Of a stretch of 64,000 nucleotides of DNA, positions 1-8,571 are shown in pieces. The notes beneath the pieces were generated by a model. It had not been told where the DNA came from. It saw only the letters and a list, made by a program, of their open reading frames with translations, and made no database searches. The translations under genes and the position numbers were made by a program. Origin of the DNA: Paracoccaceae bacterium (GTDB taxonomy: Bacteria; Pseudomonadota; Alphaproteobacteria; Rhodobacterales; Rhodobacteraceae); the NCBI GenBank assembly GCA_021741245.1, contig JAIOYF010000012.1, positions 1-64,000 on the forward strand, in the 5' to 3' direction. Position 1 is the first letter of the stretch, and each line of letters starts with the position of its first letter.

Positions 1-34
1 GCCCCATCAGTGCAGCGAACATAAGCGCTTTCAT
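1..34 (-). CDS. 5' end of a probable exported protein (partial)
   Basis: Reading leftwards from an ATG at 34 gives the first eleven residues MKALMFAALMG before the window edge. This is a typical start of a signal peptide (Lys near the N-terminus, then a hydrophobic stretch). A GGGGA ribosome-binding sequence sits about six bases upstream on the minus strand (43-47). The remainder is outside the window, so the product cannot be named. Confidence 0.4.
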   Translation of the reverse strand, partial: MKALMFAALMG

Positions 35-255
35 GTACTGATCCCCACTAGACGGCAACGACCCCTTGCCCTAGACGATAACACCTAGTCAATCTTCCAC
101 GACAGGGGCTCTTTCGTGTGGCATCCCGTATCTTTCGAAAGCATAACCACCGCCCCACCCGCCAACAGCCCCGCAGTGTTTCGGTACCAGTTCAACATCA
201 AGCTTCGAATCCTAGCACCCCAGCCAAACTTCCACACTGTGCCGGTGGTTTATGC

Positions 256-277
256 CAAGCGGCCTTCGGGCCGCTTG
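256..277. other. 9-bp hairpin with UUCG loop in the divergent intergenic region
   Basis: CAAGCGGCC (256-264), TTCG loop, GGCCGCTTG (269-277): a perfect stem closed by the extra-stable C(UUCG)G tetraloop. It lies between a leftward gene (start 34) and a rightward gene (start 341), so it terminates neither, and there is no T-run after it on either strand. The rest of 35-340 shows no gene I can support; promoters for both flanking genes should be here but I see no convincing box. Confidence 0.5.
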
Positions 278-340
278 GGCCGGGTGTGGTACATCTGAAT
301 GGCCGGCACGGCCGCGCCTGTGTAACGGAAAGTTCCCGCC

Positions 341-820
341 ATGTCCTTTCGCACTATCTTCTGTCGCGCAGCCCCCTTTCGGTCCGCACTGCTGTGCCTC
401 TTGCTGCCTTTGGCCGCGTGCAGCGGCGGATCGAATGCAATGAAACTCTATCCCTTGCAGGGCCCAATTGCCGAGGCGGATGCGACGCTGGTGATCGACG
501 CCAAGGCGCGCAACACCAATGAGACCTCGGGCCCGATCAACTTTCGGCTGCCCGGCAGGGTGCGCTGTGAAGGCACATGGTCTTCGGTGGCCCCAAAAGA
601 GGTGTCGCGGCAAAGGGGCGTATCTTTGACGCTGCGCGATACCGGCGGACGGCTCGGGCGGGATACGAAAACCGTGGCTGGCGTGAACAACGGCGAGATC
701 TATGCCGTGTGCAACGACGGCACCCGCGTGCAGGGCAATTTCATCAGCGGCAGCGGCACCACCAGTGGCACCGGACAGGCCACTGACACCAATGGGAATA
801 TCTACAAACTGCTGTTCTGA
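341..820 (+). CDS. Small secreted lipoprotein, unknown function
   Basis: The product has 159 residues. It begins with a charged N-terminus, a hydrophobic segment and a lipobox (LAAC, Cys about residue 27), followed by a Ser/Gly linker, so it should be a lipid-anchored envelope protein. The mature part is beta-rich, with two further Cys residues (RVRCEGTW and YAVCNDGT) that could form a disulfide, and a Gly/Ser/Thr-rich tail. I recognise no enzymatic motif. GGAAAG about eight bases before the ATG is the ribosome-binding site. It converges with aroB, whose stop is six bases beyond its own. It is annotated as a lipoprotein on sequence features only. Confidence 0.75.
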   Translation: MSFRTIFCRAAPFRSALLCLLLPLAACSGGSNAMKLYPLQGPIAEADATLVIDAKARNTNETSGPINFRLPGRVRCEGTWSSVAPKEVSRQRGVSLTLRDTGGRLGRDTKTVAGVNNGEIYAVCNDGTRVQGNFISGSGTTSGTGQATDTNGNIYKLLF

Positions 821-826
821 CGCCCG

Positions 827-1936
827 TCAGCCGCGAAGGGCATCGCGCAACAGGGTCAGCACGGCCTCCGGTGGCACGTCCTCCGCGACAAAGGCTTCGC
901 CGATACCGCGCGCCAGAATAAAACGCAGTTTGCCATCGACAACTTTTTTGTCTTGTCCCATCAGGGCAACCAAAGCCTCGGCCCCCGGCAGATCGCCCGG
1001 AATATCGGCAAGATCCACCCGCATGCCCATGGCGCGCAGATGGGCGCGAACGCGGCTAGGGGCCTCTTGCGAACACAGGCCAAGGCGCTGGGACAGCTCA
1101 AACGCGAGCGCGCAGCCAATAGCCACCCCTTCGCCATGCAAAAGACGGTCGCCATAGCCTGTCGCCTTTTCCAGCGCGTGGCAAAAGGTATGGCCAAGGT
1201 TCAAGAGCGCACGCTCCCCCTCTTCGGTCTCATCGCGCTCGACGATCCCGGCTTTCATTTCGACCGCGCGTCTTACGGCAAATTGGCGTTTGGCCTGATC
1301 GGAGGACAGGTCTGTCGCATTGACCTCCAGCCAGTCAAAGAAACCCGCATCGCCCAACAGTCCGTATTTCACCACCTCGCCATAGCCGGCCAGAAAATCG
1401 CGGGTCGTCAGGGTGTTCAGAACATCGATATCGGCCAGAACCAGCGTGGGCTGATGAAAGGCTCCGACCAGATTCTTGCCCTGCGCGGTGTTGATTCCGG
1501 TCTTGCCGCCCACGGAACTGTCGACCTGCGCCAAAAGCGAGGTGGGAATCTGCACAAAGCGCACGCCCCGCCGCATGACGGCTGCGGCAAAGCCGATCAA
1601 ATCGCCGATAACCCCGCCACCAAAGGCCACGACAATATCGCGACGTTCGATCTTTTGTTCCAGCAACCACTCGGTCGCCTGCGCGAAATAGGTCCAGCTC
1701 TTGGTGCCCTCGCCCGCAGGAAGGGTCAGGGCGGTGGCGCTGATGCCTTGGCTGGCAAAACTGGCCATCAACCGGTCAAGGTGCAGGGGGGCAACCGTTT
1801 CATCGGTGACAACCGCCACTTTGCGCCGCTTGAGAAACGGCAAAACCTCGGCCCCTGCCCGGTCGATCAGCCCCGGCCCGATCCGCACCTCATAGGAGCG
1901 CGCGCCAAGCGCTACGGGAACCACATCAACCGTCAT
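827..1936 (-). CDS. aroB: 3-dehydroquinate synthase
   Basis: AroB turns DAHP into 3-dehydroquinate, step two of the shikimate pathway, in the cytoplasm with NAD and a divalent metal. The 369-residue product has the family's usual length. Visible signatures are the Gly-rich NAD loop FGGGVIGDLIGF, the PTSLLAQVDSSVGGKTGIN stretch that lines the active site, the Lys of VKYG, and the metal-ligand motifs HTFCHALE and LLHGEGVAIG. AGGA seven bases before the ATG supports the start. It follows aroK on the same strand with only three bases between them, so the two are cotranscribed, the usual arrangement in proteobacteria. Confidence 0.97.
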   Translation of the reverse strand: MTVDVVPVALGARSYEVRIGPGLIDRAGAEVLPFLKRRKVAVVTDETVAPLHLDRLMASFASQGISATALTLPAGEGTKSWTYFAQATEWLLEQKIERRDIVVAFGGGVIGDLIGFAAAVMRRGVRFVQIPTSLLAQVDSSVGGKTGINTAQGKNLVGAFHQPTLVLADIDVLNTLTTRDFLAGYGEVVKYGLLGDAGFFDWLEVNATDLSSDQAKRQFAVRRAVEMKAGIVERDETEEGERALLNLGHTFCHALEKATGYGDRLLHGEGVAIGCALAFELSQRLGLCSQEAPSRVRAHLRAMGMRVDLADIPGDLPGAEALVALMGQDKKVVDGKLRFILARGIGEAFVAEDVPPEAVLTLLRDALRG

Positions 1937-1939
1937 GCA

Positions 1940-2482
1940 TCATTCCTTTTCAAGCACATCCGGGCGCGCCAAAAGCGCGTCAATCACCCGGCTTGCCATT
2001 TCATCCACCGAAAGCGGTGCAGCCGCATCCACGACAATATCGGCCAGCCCATAGATCGGCACCCGCGCCTCATACAATGTGCGCAGCGATTCGCGCGGGT
2101 TGGCGGTGCGCAACAAGGGTCTTGTTGCCTTGTGACGCACCCTTTGCCACAGCAACTCAAGATCGGCGCGCAACCAGACGGCCACGCCGACCTCTGCGAT
2201 GATGCTGCGATTCGCCTCTGCCAGAAACGCGCCGCCCCCGGTGGACAGAATGCACGGAGTGCCCCGCAACAGCCGTGCAAGCACCTCGGATTCCCGGGCA
2301 CGGAAAAAGGGCTCGCCATCGCGCTCAAAGATTTCGGCAATCGATTGATGCGCGGCCAGAACGATTTCTTCGTCCGAATCAAGAAAGGGCACGTCCAGCA
2401 TCCGGGCAACGGCAGTCCCCACTGCCGTCTTGCCCGCCCCCATCATGCCCACCATGGCGACCGTCTTTTTCAGCCGTAGCAA
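1940..2482 (-). CDS. aroK: Shikimate kinase
   Basis: AroK phosphorylates shikimate with ATP. The P-loop GMMGAGKTAVG, the shikimate-binding DSDEEI, the GGGAF motif and the lid arginine in TRPLL are all present. I place the start at a TTG (2482), because GGAGAGG lies five bases before it and the protein then has 180 residues (family about 170-200) and begins LLRLKKTVAMVG like relatives. An in-frame ATG at 2551 adds 23 mostly basic residues and has only a weak GGCGAG upstream, so it is the alternative. It overlaps nothing and leads directly into aroB. Confidence 0.93.
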   Translation of the reverse strand: MLRLKKTVAMVGMMGAGKTAVGTAVARMLDVPFLDSDEEIVLAAHQSIAEIFERDGEPFFRARESEVLARLLRGTPCILSTGGGAFLAEANRSIIAEVGVAVWLRADLELLWQRVRHKATRPLLRTANPRESLRTLYEARVPIYGLADIVVDAAAPLSVDEMASRVIDALLARPDVLEKE

Positions 2483-2693
2483 GGTGCCTCTCCAAAGTGT
2501 TACCCACAACGGGCAGGGTTTCGCCCGCTTCTTGCGCTTTTTTCCTGTCATGGCGTGAACTCGCCGCGATTGCCATATATATTCGCGCAAAAAGCTGCCA
2601 CCTCGGTGGCAAAATAGGCCAAGGTCACCTTGGGACAACGACGCCGGGGTTTACCCGGGGCATGGACAATCGAGCTGGAAGGAACCAAGTGCA

Positions 2694-2831
2694 GTGATTG
2701 GACGCATCTTTAAACTGTTGGTGGTGTTGGTGATCCTTGGGTTCATAGGCCTGACGGGATACGCATATTTGGCCGATTTGGCACCCACGCAGTATGAGGT
2801 GACGGTTCCGGTGACCCTGAATGCCGATTGA
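2694..2831 (+). CDS. 45-residue single-span membrane peptide
   Basis: A GTG at 2694, preceded by GGAAGGA about ten bases upstream, opens a 45-codon frame ending at TGA 2829-2831. The product has a basic start (VIGRIFK), one strongly hydrophobic helix (about residues 8-27, rich in Leu/Val/Ile/Gly), and a short polar tail with APTQYEV. Its end overlaps the next gene's ATG (2821) by eleven bases, which implies translational coupling. The gene is short and GTG-started, so it is easily overlooked. I know of no function; a tiny membrane partner of the secreted protein downstream is a reasonable guess only. Confidence 0.75.
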   Translation: MIGRIFKLLVVLVILGFIGLTGYAYLADLAPTQYEVTVPVTLNAD

Positions 2832-4413
2832 CCGCCGATCTGCGCAGGTCTTGGGCGGACTCAGCCTTTGCCTGATGCTGGCGGGCGAATTGGCCGGGGC
2901 GCAGACAAAGGCCGCACAAAGCCCGCTGTCTGCCATAGACTGGCTGTCGCAATCCGTGACCACCCAAGCGGGCACCGCCGTTGGCAAACGTGCGCCGCCA
3001 AATGCGCCAGCCGAGACGCCCGTCACCGGGGATGGCGGGGCGCTGCCGTCGAATGTTTCGGTCAGTGTGCTGGACAAACCCTCATCCGATGGGGTTGGGC
3101 TGCTGGCCTCAACCTCCACCGGATTGCCGCGTGATCTTTGGGGCATGGGCCTGCAAGCCGAGATCATCAACAGCATCGGGGTTGAAAAGGTTGAACCCCT
3201 TCCGGCGCTGACCGGACTTTTGATGACACTGCTTTTGGCCGAGGCCACGCCCCCGGTCGATTCGACCCAGAATGGGGCCCTCTTGCGGGCGCGGATCGAC
3301 AAGCTTTTGGATATGGGTGCCTTGGATCAGGCGGCCAGTCTGCTTGCAGCGGCGGGCAGCGCCGATCCTGAGATGTTTCGCCGGGCCTTTGACATCGCCC
3401 TGCTGACGGGGAATGAGGATCAGGGCTGCGAGATGATGCAATCCACCCCGGAACTTGCCCCGACCTTTCCGGCGCGCATCTTTTGCCTTGCCCGGTCGGG
3501 CGATTGGTCGGCGGCCGCCCTGACCTTGCGCACTGCGCAGGCGCTTGGCTATGTCACCCCCGAAGACGACAGCCTGCTTTCGCGGTTCCTTGACCCTGAT
3601 CTCTATGAGGGCGACGCTCTGCCGCCCTTGCCCGAACGCATGACCCCACTTTCGTGGCGGATGTTCGAGGCGATCGGTGAGCCGCAAAGCACAGCCAACC
3701 TGCCGCTTGCCTTTGCCCATGCAGAATTGCGCGACACTGCCGGGTGGAAATCCCAGATCGAGGCCGCTGAAAGGCTGGCCCGCGCCGGGGCGATTGCGCC
3801 TAATGTGCTCTTGGGTCTGTATACCGAGCGGCTGCCCGCGGCCTCAGGCGGCGTATGGGATCGGGTGGATGTGTTTCAGCGGTTTGAAACCGCCCTGCGG
3901 ACCGGCGATCCGGGGGCCGTGGCGCAAAACCTGCCTGCGGCGTGGCAAGCCATGACGGACGCCGAGTTGGAGGTGCCCTTTGCCCTTTTGTTCGCCGAGG
4001 ATCTGGCCCGACTGCCCCTGACCGGCGATGCAAGCCGGATTGCGTTTGAGGTGGGCCTGCTGTCCCCCAGATATGGGGCCATCGCCAAGGCCCGCAGCCC
4101 CCAATCGCAACGCGAGGCGTTCTTGATCGGGCTTGCCACCGGATCTCTTATCGGTGCCACACCGCCAGACACCCTTGGCCGGGCGATTGCCCCAGCCTTT
4201 GTGCGCGGCACCATCACGGCGGATTATGCGACCCTTTTGGATCAGCGCCGTCTGGGCGAGGCCGTGTTGTTGGCGATCAACCGCATCTCGCGCGGGGTGC
4301 AGGGCGATTTGACAGGCGTGACCGAGGGCCTTGCGCTGCTACGTCAGGCCGGGATGGAAGATGTGGCGCGGCGCACGGCGCTTGAATTGATGTTGCTGGA
4401 GCGTCGGGGATGA
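2821..4413 (+). CDS. Secreted helical-repeat protein, unknown function
   Basis: The product has 530 residues. The N-terminus MPIDRRSAQVLGG followed by a Leu-rich core and AGAQ looks like a cleaved signal peptide, so the protein should be periplasmic. After a low-complexity Pro/Ala/Ser linker (about 45-110) the chain is Ala/Leu-rich and helical to the end, with repeated pairs of short helices reminiscent of TPR-like solenoids, although no clean consensus is visible. It is translated with the upstream membrane peptide (overlap 11 bases) and its stop overlaps the xerD start (ATGA at 4410-4413). This tight coupling to xerD is suggestive but does not define a role. Confidence 0.8.
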   Translation: MPIDRRSAQVLGGLSLCLMLAGELAGAQTKAAQSPLSAIDWLSQSVTTQAGTAVGKRAPPNAPAETPVTGDGGALPSNVSVSVLDKPSSDGVGLLASTSTGLPRDLWGMGLQAEIINSIGVEKVEPLPALTGLLMTLLLAEATPPVDSTQNGALLRARIDKLLDMGALDQAASLLAAAGSADPEMFRRAFDIALLTGNEDQGCEMMQSTPELAPTFPARIFCLARSGDWSAAALTLRTAQALGYVTPEDDSLLSRFLDPDLYEGDALPPLPERMTPLSWRMFEAIGEPQSTANLPLAFAHAELRDTAGWKSQIEAAERLARAGAIAPNVLLGLYTERLPAASGGVWDRVDVFQRFETALRTGDPGAVAQNLPAAWQAMTDAELEVPFALLFAEDLARLPLTGDASRIAFEVGLLSPRYGAIAKARSPQSQREAFLIGLATGSLIGATPPDTLGRAIAPAFVRGTITADYATLLDQRRLGEAVLLAINRISRGVQGDLTGVTEGLALLRQAGMEDVARRTALELMLLERRG

Positions 4414-5360
4414 GCGCACCTGCGCGCATGGAGGGGTGGATCTCCACCTTTCTGGACGCCCACGCAGCCGAATTGGATGCCGCGCGCAATACGCAACTGG
4501 CCTATGGCCGGGATCTAAAAGATTTCGCAAGTTGGCTTGCGCATCGCAAAACGGATTTCTTGGCAACCACGCGGGACGATGTAGAAGGCTATCTGGTGTC
4601 TTGCGACGCCGAAGGCCTGTCAAAGGCCACCAGGGCGCGGCGCCTGTCGTCAATCCGGCAATTGTTCCGCTTTGCCCATGATGAGGGGTGGCGCGCCGAC
4701 AACCCGGCCATTCGCATCAAGGGGCCCGGTGCGGTTCAGCGCCTGCCAAAGGCGCTGTCGCAAGAGGATGTCGGGCGGCTGATGGATGTGGCCCGTGCCT
4801 TTGGGCGCGGCGAATCGGATCGGTTGCGCAACACCGCTCTGATGGAATTGCTGTACGCCACCGGATTGCGGGTGACTGAACTCGTTGGCCTCCCCGTCGC
4901 GGCGGTGCGGGGCGATCCGCGCATGATCTTGGTGCGGGGCAAGGGCGGCAAGGAACGGATGGTGCCGCTTTCCAACCCGGCCCGGCAGGCCCTTGCCGCT
5001 TGGCTGGACCAATGGGACAAGATGGAAGAGGCCGCGCGCAAGGCAGGCAAGCCGCCCACGCGCCATTTGTTTCCCGGAAATGGGGCCGAGGGCCACCTGA
5101 CGCGCCAGCACTTTCACCTGATGCTCAAGGACATGGCCGTGGCGGCGGGTATCTCCCCCAGCATCGTCAGCCCCCACGCCCTGCGCCATGCCTTTGCCAC
5201 CCATCTGCTGGCGGGCGGGGCCGATCTGCGGGTGATCCAGACCCTGCTTGGCCATGCCGATGTGGCCACCACCGAAATCTACACCCATGTTCTGGACGAA
5301 CACCTCAAAACCCTTGTTTTGACGCATCATCCGCTGGCAAAGCCCAAGCGAGAGCCTTGA
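4410..5360 (+). CDS. xerD: Tyrosine recombinase XerD
   Basis: XerD works with XerC at dif to resolve chromosome dimers. The 316-residue product has an N-terminal SAM-like DNA-binding domain (about 7-95) and the catalytic domain with the full set of active residues: Arg in ATGLRVTEL, Lys in GKGGKER, His-x-x-Arg in HALRHAF, His in LLGHAD, and the nucleophile Tyr in TEIYTHV. It starts on an ATGA overlap with the gene before it. It sits among housekeeping genes beside aroK/aroB, with no attachment repeats or phage genes nearby, so it is the chromosomal enzyme and not an island integrase. The choice of XerD over XerC rests on length and context. Confidence 0.93.
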   Translation: MSAPARMEGWISTFLDAHAAELDAARNTQLAYGRDLKDFASWLAHRKTDFLATTRDDVEGYLVSCDAEGLSKATRARRLSSIRQLFRFAHDEGWRADNPAIRIKGPGAVQRLPKALSQEDVGRLMDVARAFGRGESDRLRNTALMELLYATGLRVTELVGLPVAAVRGDPRMILVRGKGGKERMVPLSNPARQALAAWLDQWDKMEEAARKAGKPPTRHLFPGNGAEGHLTRQHFHLMLKDMAVAAGISPSIVSPHALRHAFATHLLAGGADLRVIQTLLGHADVATTEIYTHVLDEHLKTLVLTHHPLAKPKREP

Positions 5361-5417
5361 ACCGCTCCGCCGGGCCGCCCATAACCTTTCACGACATAGA
5401 AACCGGAACCGACACTT

Positions 5418-6722
5418 ATGGATGCATCAACCCTCGACACTGCCTTTTGGCTGACCGCTGCGGGGATTTTGTGCCTGCTGGTATTTTCAGGCTTTTTCTC
5501 AGGCTCGGAAACTGCGCTCACGGCAGCCTCGCGCGCGAAACTCAAGGCGCAGGCCGACAAAGGATCGCGCGGCGCTGCTGCGGCACTGCACGTGACCGAA
5601 GACAGCGAGCGGATGATTGGCGCAATCTTGCTGGGCAACAACGTGGTCAACATCTTGTCGGCCTCGCTTGCCACGGCGCTGCTGACGCGCATTCTGGGCG
5701 ACAGCGGTGTGGCCTTTGCCACGCTGGGCATGACCGTGCTTGTGCTGATCTTTGGCGAAGTGCTGCCAAAGACCCTTGCCATCACCTTTCCCGAGGCCGT
5801 TGCCACCCGCGTGGCCCCCGTGATCAAGATCTTGATCTTTGTCTTCTCGCCCATTGTAAGCATTGTGCGCGCCCTTGTGCGCGGGGTTTTGCGCGTCTTT
5901 GGGGTAAAGGCTGATCCCGAGGGCAAGATGTTGGCCTTGCGCGAAGAAATCGTGGGGGCCATCGCACTTGGCCATTACGAAGGCGCGGTGGAGAAAGAAG
6001 ACCGTGACCGTCTGTTGGGCGCGCTTGACCTAGCCTCGCGCACGGTCGATTCCATCATGCGCCACCGCCGTCAGATCGAGATGATCGATGCCGACCTGCC
6101 GCCCGGTGACATCATCACGCGTGTCCTTGCCTCCCCCCACACCCGCCTGCCGGTCTATCGCGGCGACGAAGAGAATATTCTGGGCGTCGTGCATGCCAAG
6201 GATCTGCTGCGCGAGGTGGACCGCATCGTGCGCGGGGAAACCGGGTCTGTCGAGGCGCTGGACAAGCTTGATATCGTCAAGGTGGCGATGAAGCCCTATT
6301 TCATCCCCGACACCACATCGCTTGATGAACAGATGCGCGAGTTTTTGACCCGTCGCACCCATTTTGCGCTGGTGGTTGATGAATATGGCGCGCTGCAGGG
6401 CCTGATCACGCTGGAAGACATTCTGGAGGAAATCGTCGGTGACATCACGGATGAATTCGATGTGGTGCACAAGGAAAGCGCGCTGAAACGGGCCGAAAAC
6501 GGCGATTATCTGGTTGAAGGGGCCATGACCATCCGCGACCTGAACCGCGCCATGGACTGGAATCTGCCCGATGATGAGGCCAATACCGTGGCAGGCCTTG
6601 TGATCCACGAGGCGCAGATGATCCCCAATGAAAAGCAGGTTTTCAGCTTTCACGGCTTTCGGTTCGAGGTCGAACAGCGCCGCGAGAACCGCATCGTCAA
6701 GCTAAAGATGCGCCCGCTTTAA
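5418..6722 (+). CDS. CNNM/CBS-domain membrane protein (CorC/HlyC family)
   Basis: The product has 434 residues. An N-terminal CNNM (DUF21) domain contains four hydrophobic segments (about 10-155) with the FSGSETALTAASRAKL motif. It is followed by two CBS domains (TRLPVYRG and THFALVVDEYGALQGLITLEDILEEIVGDI) and a C-terminal CorC/HlyC domain with the GAMTIRDLN and EANTVAGLV signatures. Relatives are linked to magnesium/cobalt efflux, and CBS pairs usually bind nucleotides. It lies 57 bases after xerD on the same strand and converges with the HerA-like gene. The family assignment is firm; the transported ion is not. Confidence 0.9.
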   Translation: MDASTLDTAFWLTAAGILCLLVFSGFFSGSETALTAASRAKLKAQADKGSRGAAAALHVTEDSERMIGAILLGNNVVNILSASLATALLTRILGDSGVAFATLGMTVLVLIFGEVLPKTLAITFPEAVATRVAPVIKILIFVFSPIVSIVRALVRGVLRVFGVKADPEGKMLALREEIVGAIALGHYEGAVEKEDRDRLLGALDLASRTVDSIMRHRRQIEMIDADLPPGDIITRVLASPHTRLPVYRGDEENILGVVHAKDLLREVDRIVRGETGSVEALDKLDIVKVAMKPYFIPDTTSLDEQMREFLTRRTHFALVVDEYGALQGLITLEDILEEIVGDITDEFDVVHKESALKRAENGDYLVEGAMTIRDLNRAMDWNLPDDEANTVAGLVIHEAQMIPNEKQVFSFHGFRFEVEQRRENRIVKLKMRPL

Positions 6723-6732
6723 CCGGGCGCAT
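6708..6732. terminator. Hairpin spanning the stop codon between convergent genes
   Basis: ATGCGCCCG (6708-6716), loop of seven, CGGGCGCAT (6724-6732): a perfect 9-bp stem that includes the last codons of the CorC-like gene and ends eight bases before the stop of the gene on the other strand. There is no T-run, so it is more likely a 3'-end stabiliser or a weak bidirectional terminator. Confidence 0.45.
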
Positions 6733-6739
6733 CCCGCGC

Positions 6740-8371
6740 TTAGCTGCGCTTGAACAGCGATCCCAGAACACCGCGCACAATGGCTTGCCCGGATTTCGTG
6801 CCAAGCTGTCGTGCGAAACTTTTTGCAAAAGCCTCGCCGATTGAATCGCTGCGGCTCGCGCGTGTGGTCGTATTCTGCGGAGCTTTCTTGCGCGTGCTGC
6901 TGGTCGTGCCACCGTCATACCGCCGGCCTCGGTAAAACCCATCCTCATCATCCCGCGCGTCCGTTTCCCCGTGCTGCGGCAGGGTCGATTTTTCCTCGGC
7001 GCGGGCGGCCTCTGCCGCCGCCTTATGGGCCTTTGCCCGCAGCCTCTCATAGGCGCTGTCGCGGTCAATGGGCGTGTCGTATTTGCCTTTCAGGGGGGAT
7101 GACACGATCAGTTGCGCGCGCAGGCTGGGGTCAATCGGGCCAAGCTGGCTGGAAGGCGGGCGGATCAACGTGCGTTCCACGATGCCCGGAATGCCCTTGC
7201 GCTCCAGAAATGAGGTCACAGCCTCACCCGTGCCAACATCGCGGATGGCATCCTCGGTCTGAAAGCGCGGGTTGTCGCGATAGGTTTCGGCGGCCATGCG
7301 CAGCGCCTTCTGATCGCGGGCGGTAAAGGCGCGCAAGGCATGCTGCACCCGGTTGCCCAATTGGCCAAGGATGTTTTCGGGCACATCGGCAGGGTTTTGG
7401 GTGATGAAATAGATGCCCACCCCTTTCGACCGGATCAGGCGGGCCACCTGTTCCACCTTTTGCACCAATGCCTTGGGCGCATCATTGAACAGCAAATGCG
7501 CCTCATCAAAGAAGAACACCAGCTTTGGTTTATCCGGATCGCCGATTTCTGGCAGGGTTTCGAACAGTTCCGACAACATCCACAAAAGGAAGGTCGCATA
7601 CATGCGTGGGCTGTTCATCAGCTTGTCCGCCGCCAGTATGTTGATCCGGCCCATGCCATTGGCATCCGTCAGCATCAGGTCTGCCAGATCAAGCGCAGGC
7701 TCGCCAAACAGCTGCGCGCCGCCCTCATTCTCCAGCACCAAAAGGCGGCGCTGGATCGCCCCGATGGACGAGGTCGCCACAAGGCCATAGCGGGTCGAAA
7801 TCGCCTCGGCATTCTCCCCGACATAAACCAGCAGGGCCTGAAGGTCCTTCATATCCAACAGCGGCAGTTCTTCTTCGTCGGCCAGCCGAAAGGCCACGTT
7901 CAGAACGCCTTCTTGCGGCTCGGTCAACTCCAACAGACGGCTCAGCAGCAAGGGCCCCATCTCGGCCACCGTCGCCCGGACCGGGTGACCCTGCTGGCCG
8001 AAGAGGTCCCAAAAGGTGACCGGAAAGGCCCGGTAGTGCAGATCAAGCCCGATGGTTGCCGCGCGTTTCATGAAGGGTTCGTGCAACTTGCCCTCGGCAG
8101 AGCCAGAGGCGCCGATGCCCGACAGATCGCCTTTAACATCCGACAAGAAGACCGGCACGCCCGCCGCCGAAAACCCTTCGGCCAAAATCTGCAAGGTCAC
8201 GGTCTTGCCTGTGCCCGTGGCCCCCGCGATCAATCCGTGGCGGTTGCCGTATTTGAGCAAAAGGTTCTGAGCGGCCCCATAACCCTCGCCACCACCGCCG
8301 ACAAAAATGCTTGGATCGTCTGACACGCCCGTTACCCCTTCACATAGCAATCTGACAGAGGTTTCATCCAT
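6740..8371 (-). CDS. HerA-like ATPase (DUF853, YjgR type)
   Basis: The 543-residue product is a cytoplasmic ATPase of the HerA/FtsK superfamily. A Walker A motif, GATGTGKTVTLQ, falls near residue 50; the Walker B segment KLVFFFDEAHLLF and a downstream sensor stretch YFITQNPADVPENILGQLGNRVQHALRAF follow. The C-terminal quarter is Ala/Arg/Glu-rich and ends in a small helical region (GTKSGQAIVRGVLGSLFKRS). E. coli YjgR has the same layout, and its role is unknown. No nuclease partner (NurA) is adjacent, so a DNA-end processing role cannot be inferred. The start ATG has a poor ribosome-binding site. Confidence 0.88.
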   Translation of the reverse strand: MDETSVRLLCEGVTGVSDDPSIFVGGGGEGYGAAQNLLLKYGNRHGLIAGATGTGKTVTLQILAEGFSAAGVPVFLSDVKGDLSGIGASGSAEGKLHEPFMKRAATIGLDLHYRAFPVTFWDLFGQQGHPVRATVAEMGPLLLSRLLELTEPQEGVLNVAFRLADEEELPLLDMKDLQALLVYVGENAEAISTRYGLVATSSIGAIQRRLLVLENEGGAQLFGEPALDLADLMLTDANGMGRINILAADKLMNSPRMYATFLLWMLSELFETLPEIGDPDKPKLVFFFDEAHLLFNDAPKALVQKVEQVARLIRSKGVGIYFITQNPADVPENILGQLGNRVQHALRAFTARDQKALRMAAETYRDNPRFQTEDAIRDVGTGEAVTSFLERKGIPGIVERTLIRPPSSQLGPIDPSLRAQLIVSSPLKGKYDTPIDRDSAYERLRAKAHKAAAEAARAEEKSTLPQHGETDARDDEDGFYRGRRYDGGTTSSTRKKAPQNTTTRASRSDSIGEAFAKSFARQLGTKSGQAIVRGVLGSLFKRS

Positions 8372-8536
8372 CTGCGCGCAATGACCATACTATGTTAACT
8401 TTCGGACGCCAGCCTTGATCGCATCCACAGCCGACCAGAGGGCCGGGTTGTCATCCCTTGCTGTCAGGGCGACCGCGCCCTTGAAAATGCCCGGTTTTAT
8501 TGGTTTTCACATCTTAACGAATGATTATTTTCCCTG

Positions 8537-8565
8537 TTGACGGACGTTGAAAAGCCCCTTAGCGT
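8537..8565 (+). promoter_or_regulatory. Promoter-like boxes for the candidate small RNA
   Basis: TTGACG (8537-8542) and TAGCGT (8560-8565) are separated by exactly 17 bases, a housekeeping sigma-70 geometry. A start at about 8572 would lead into two hairpins and a terminator within 80 bases with no gene in between. Confidence 0.45.
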
Positions 8566-8571
8566 CTGGGC

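Noticed and set aside
953-2479. Long open frame opposite aroB/aroK, over 500 codons
   Set aside because: It mirrors real genes on the other strand; high G+C leaves few stops. No recognisable domain, and the opposing frames have clear families. The same applies to long opposite-strand frames over coxL, glgX, glgC and glgP.
4410-5360. Tyrosine recombinase as sign of a genomic island
   Set aside because: It has XerD length and motifs, housekeeping neighbours and no flanking repeats or phage genes.
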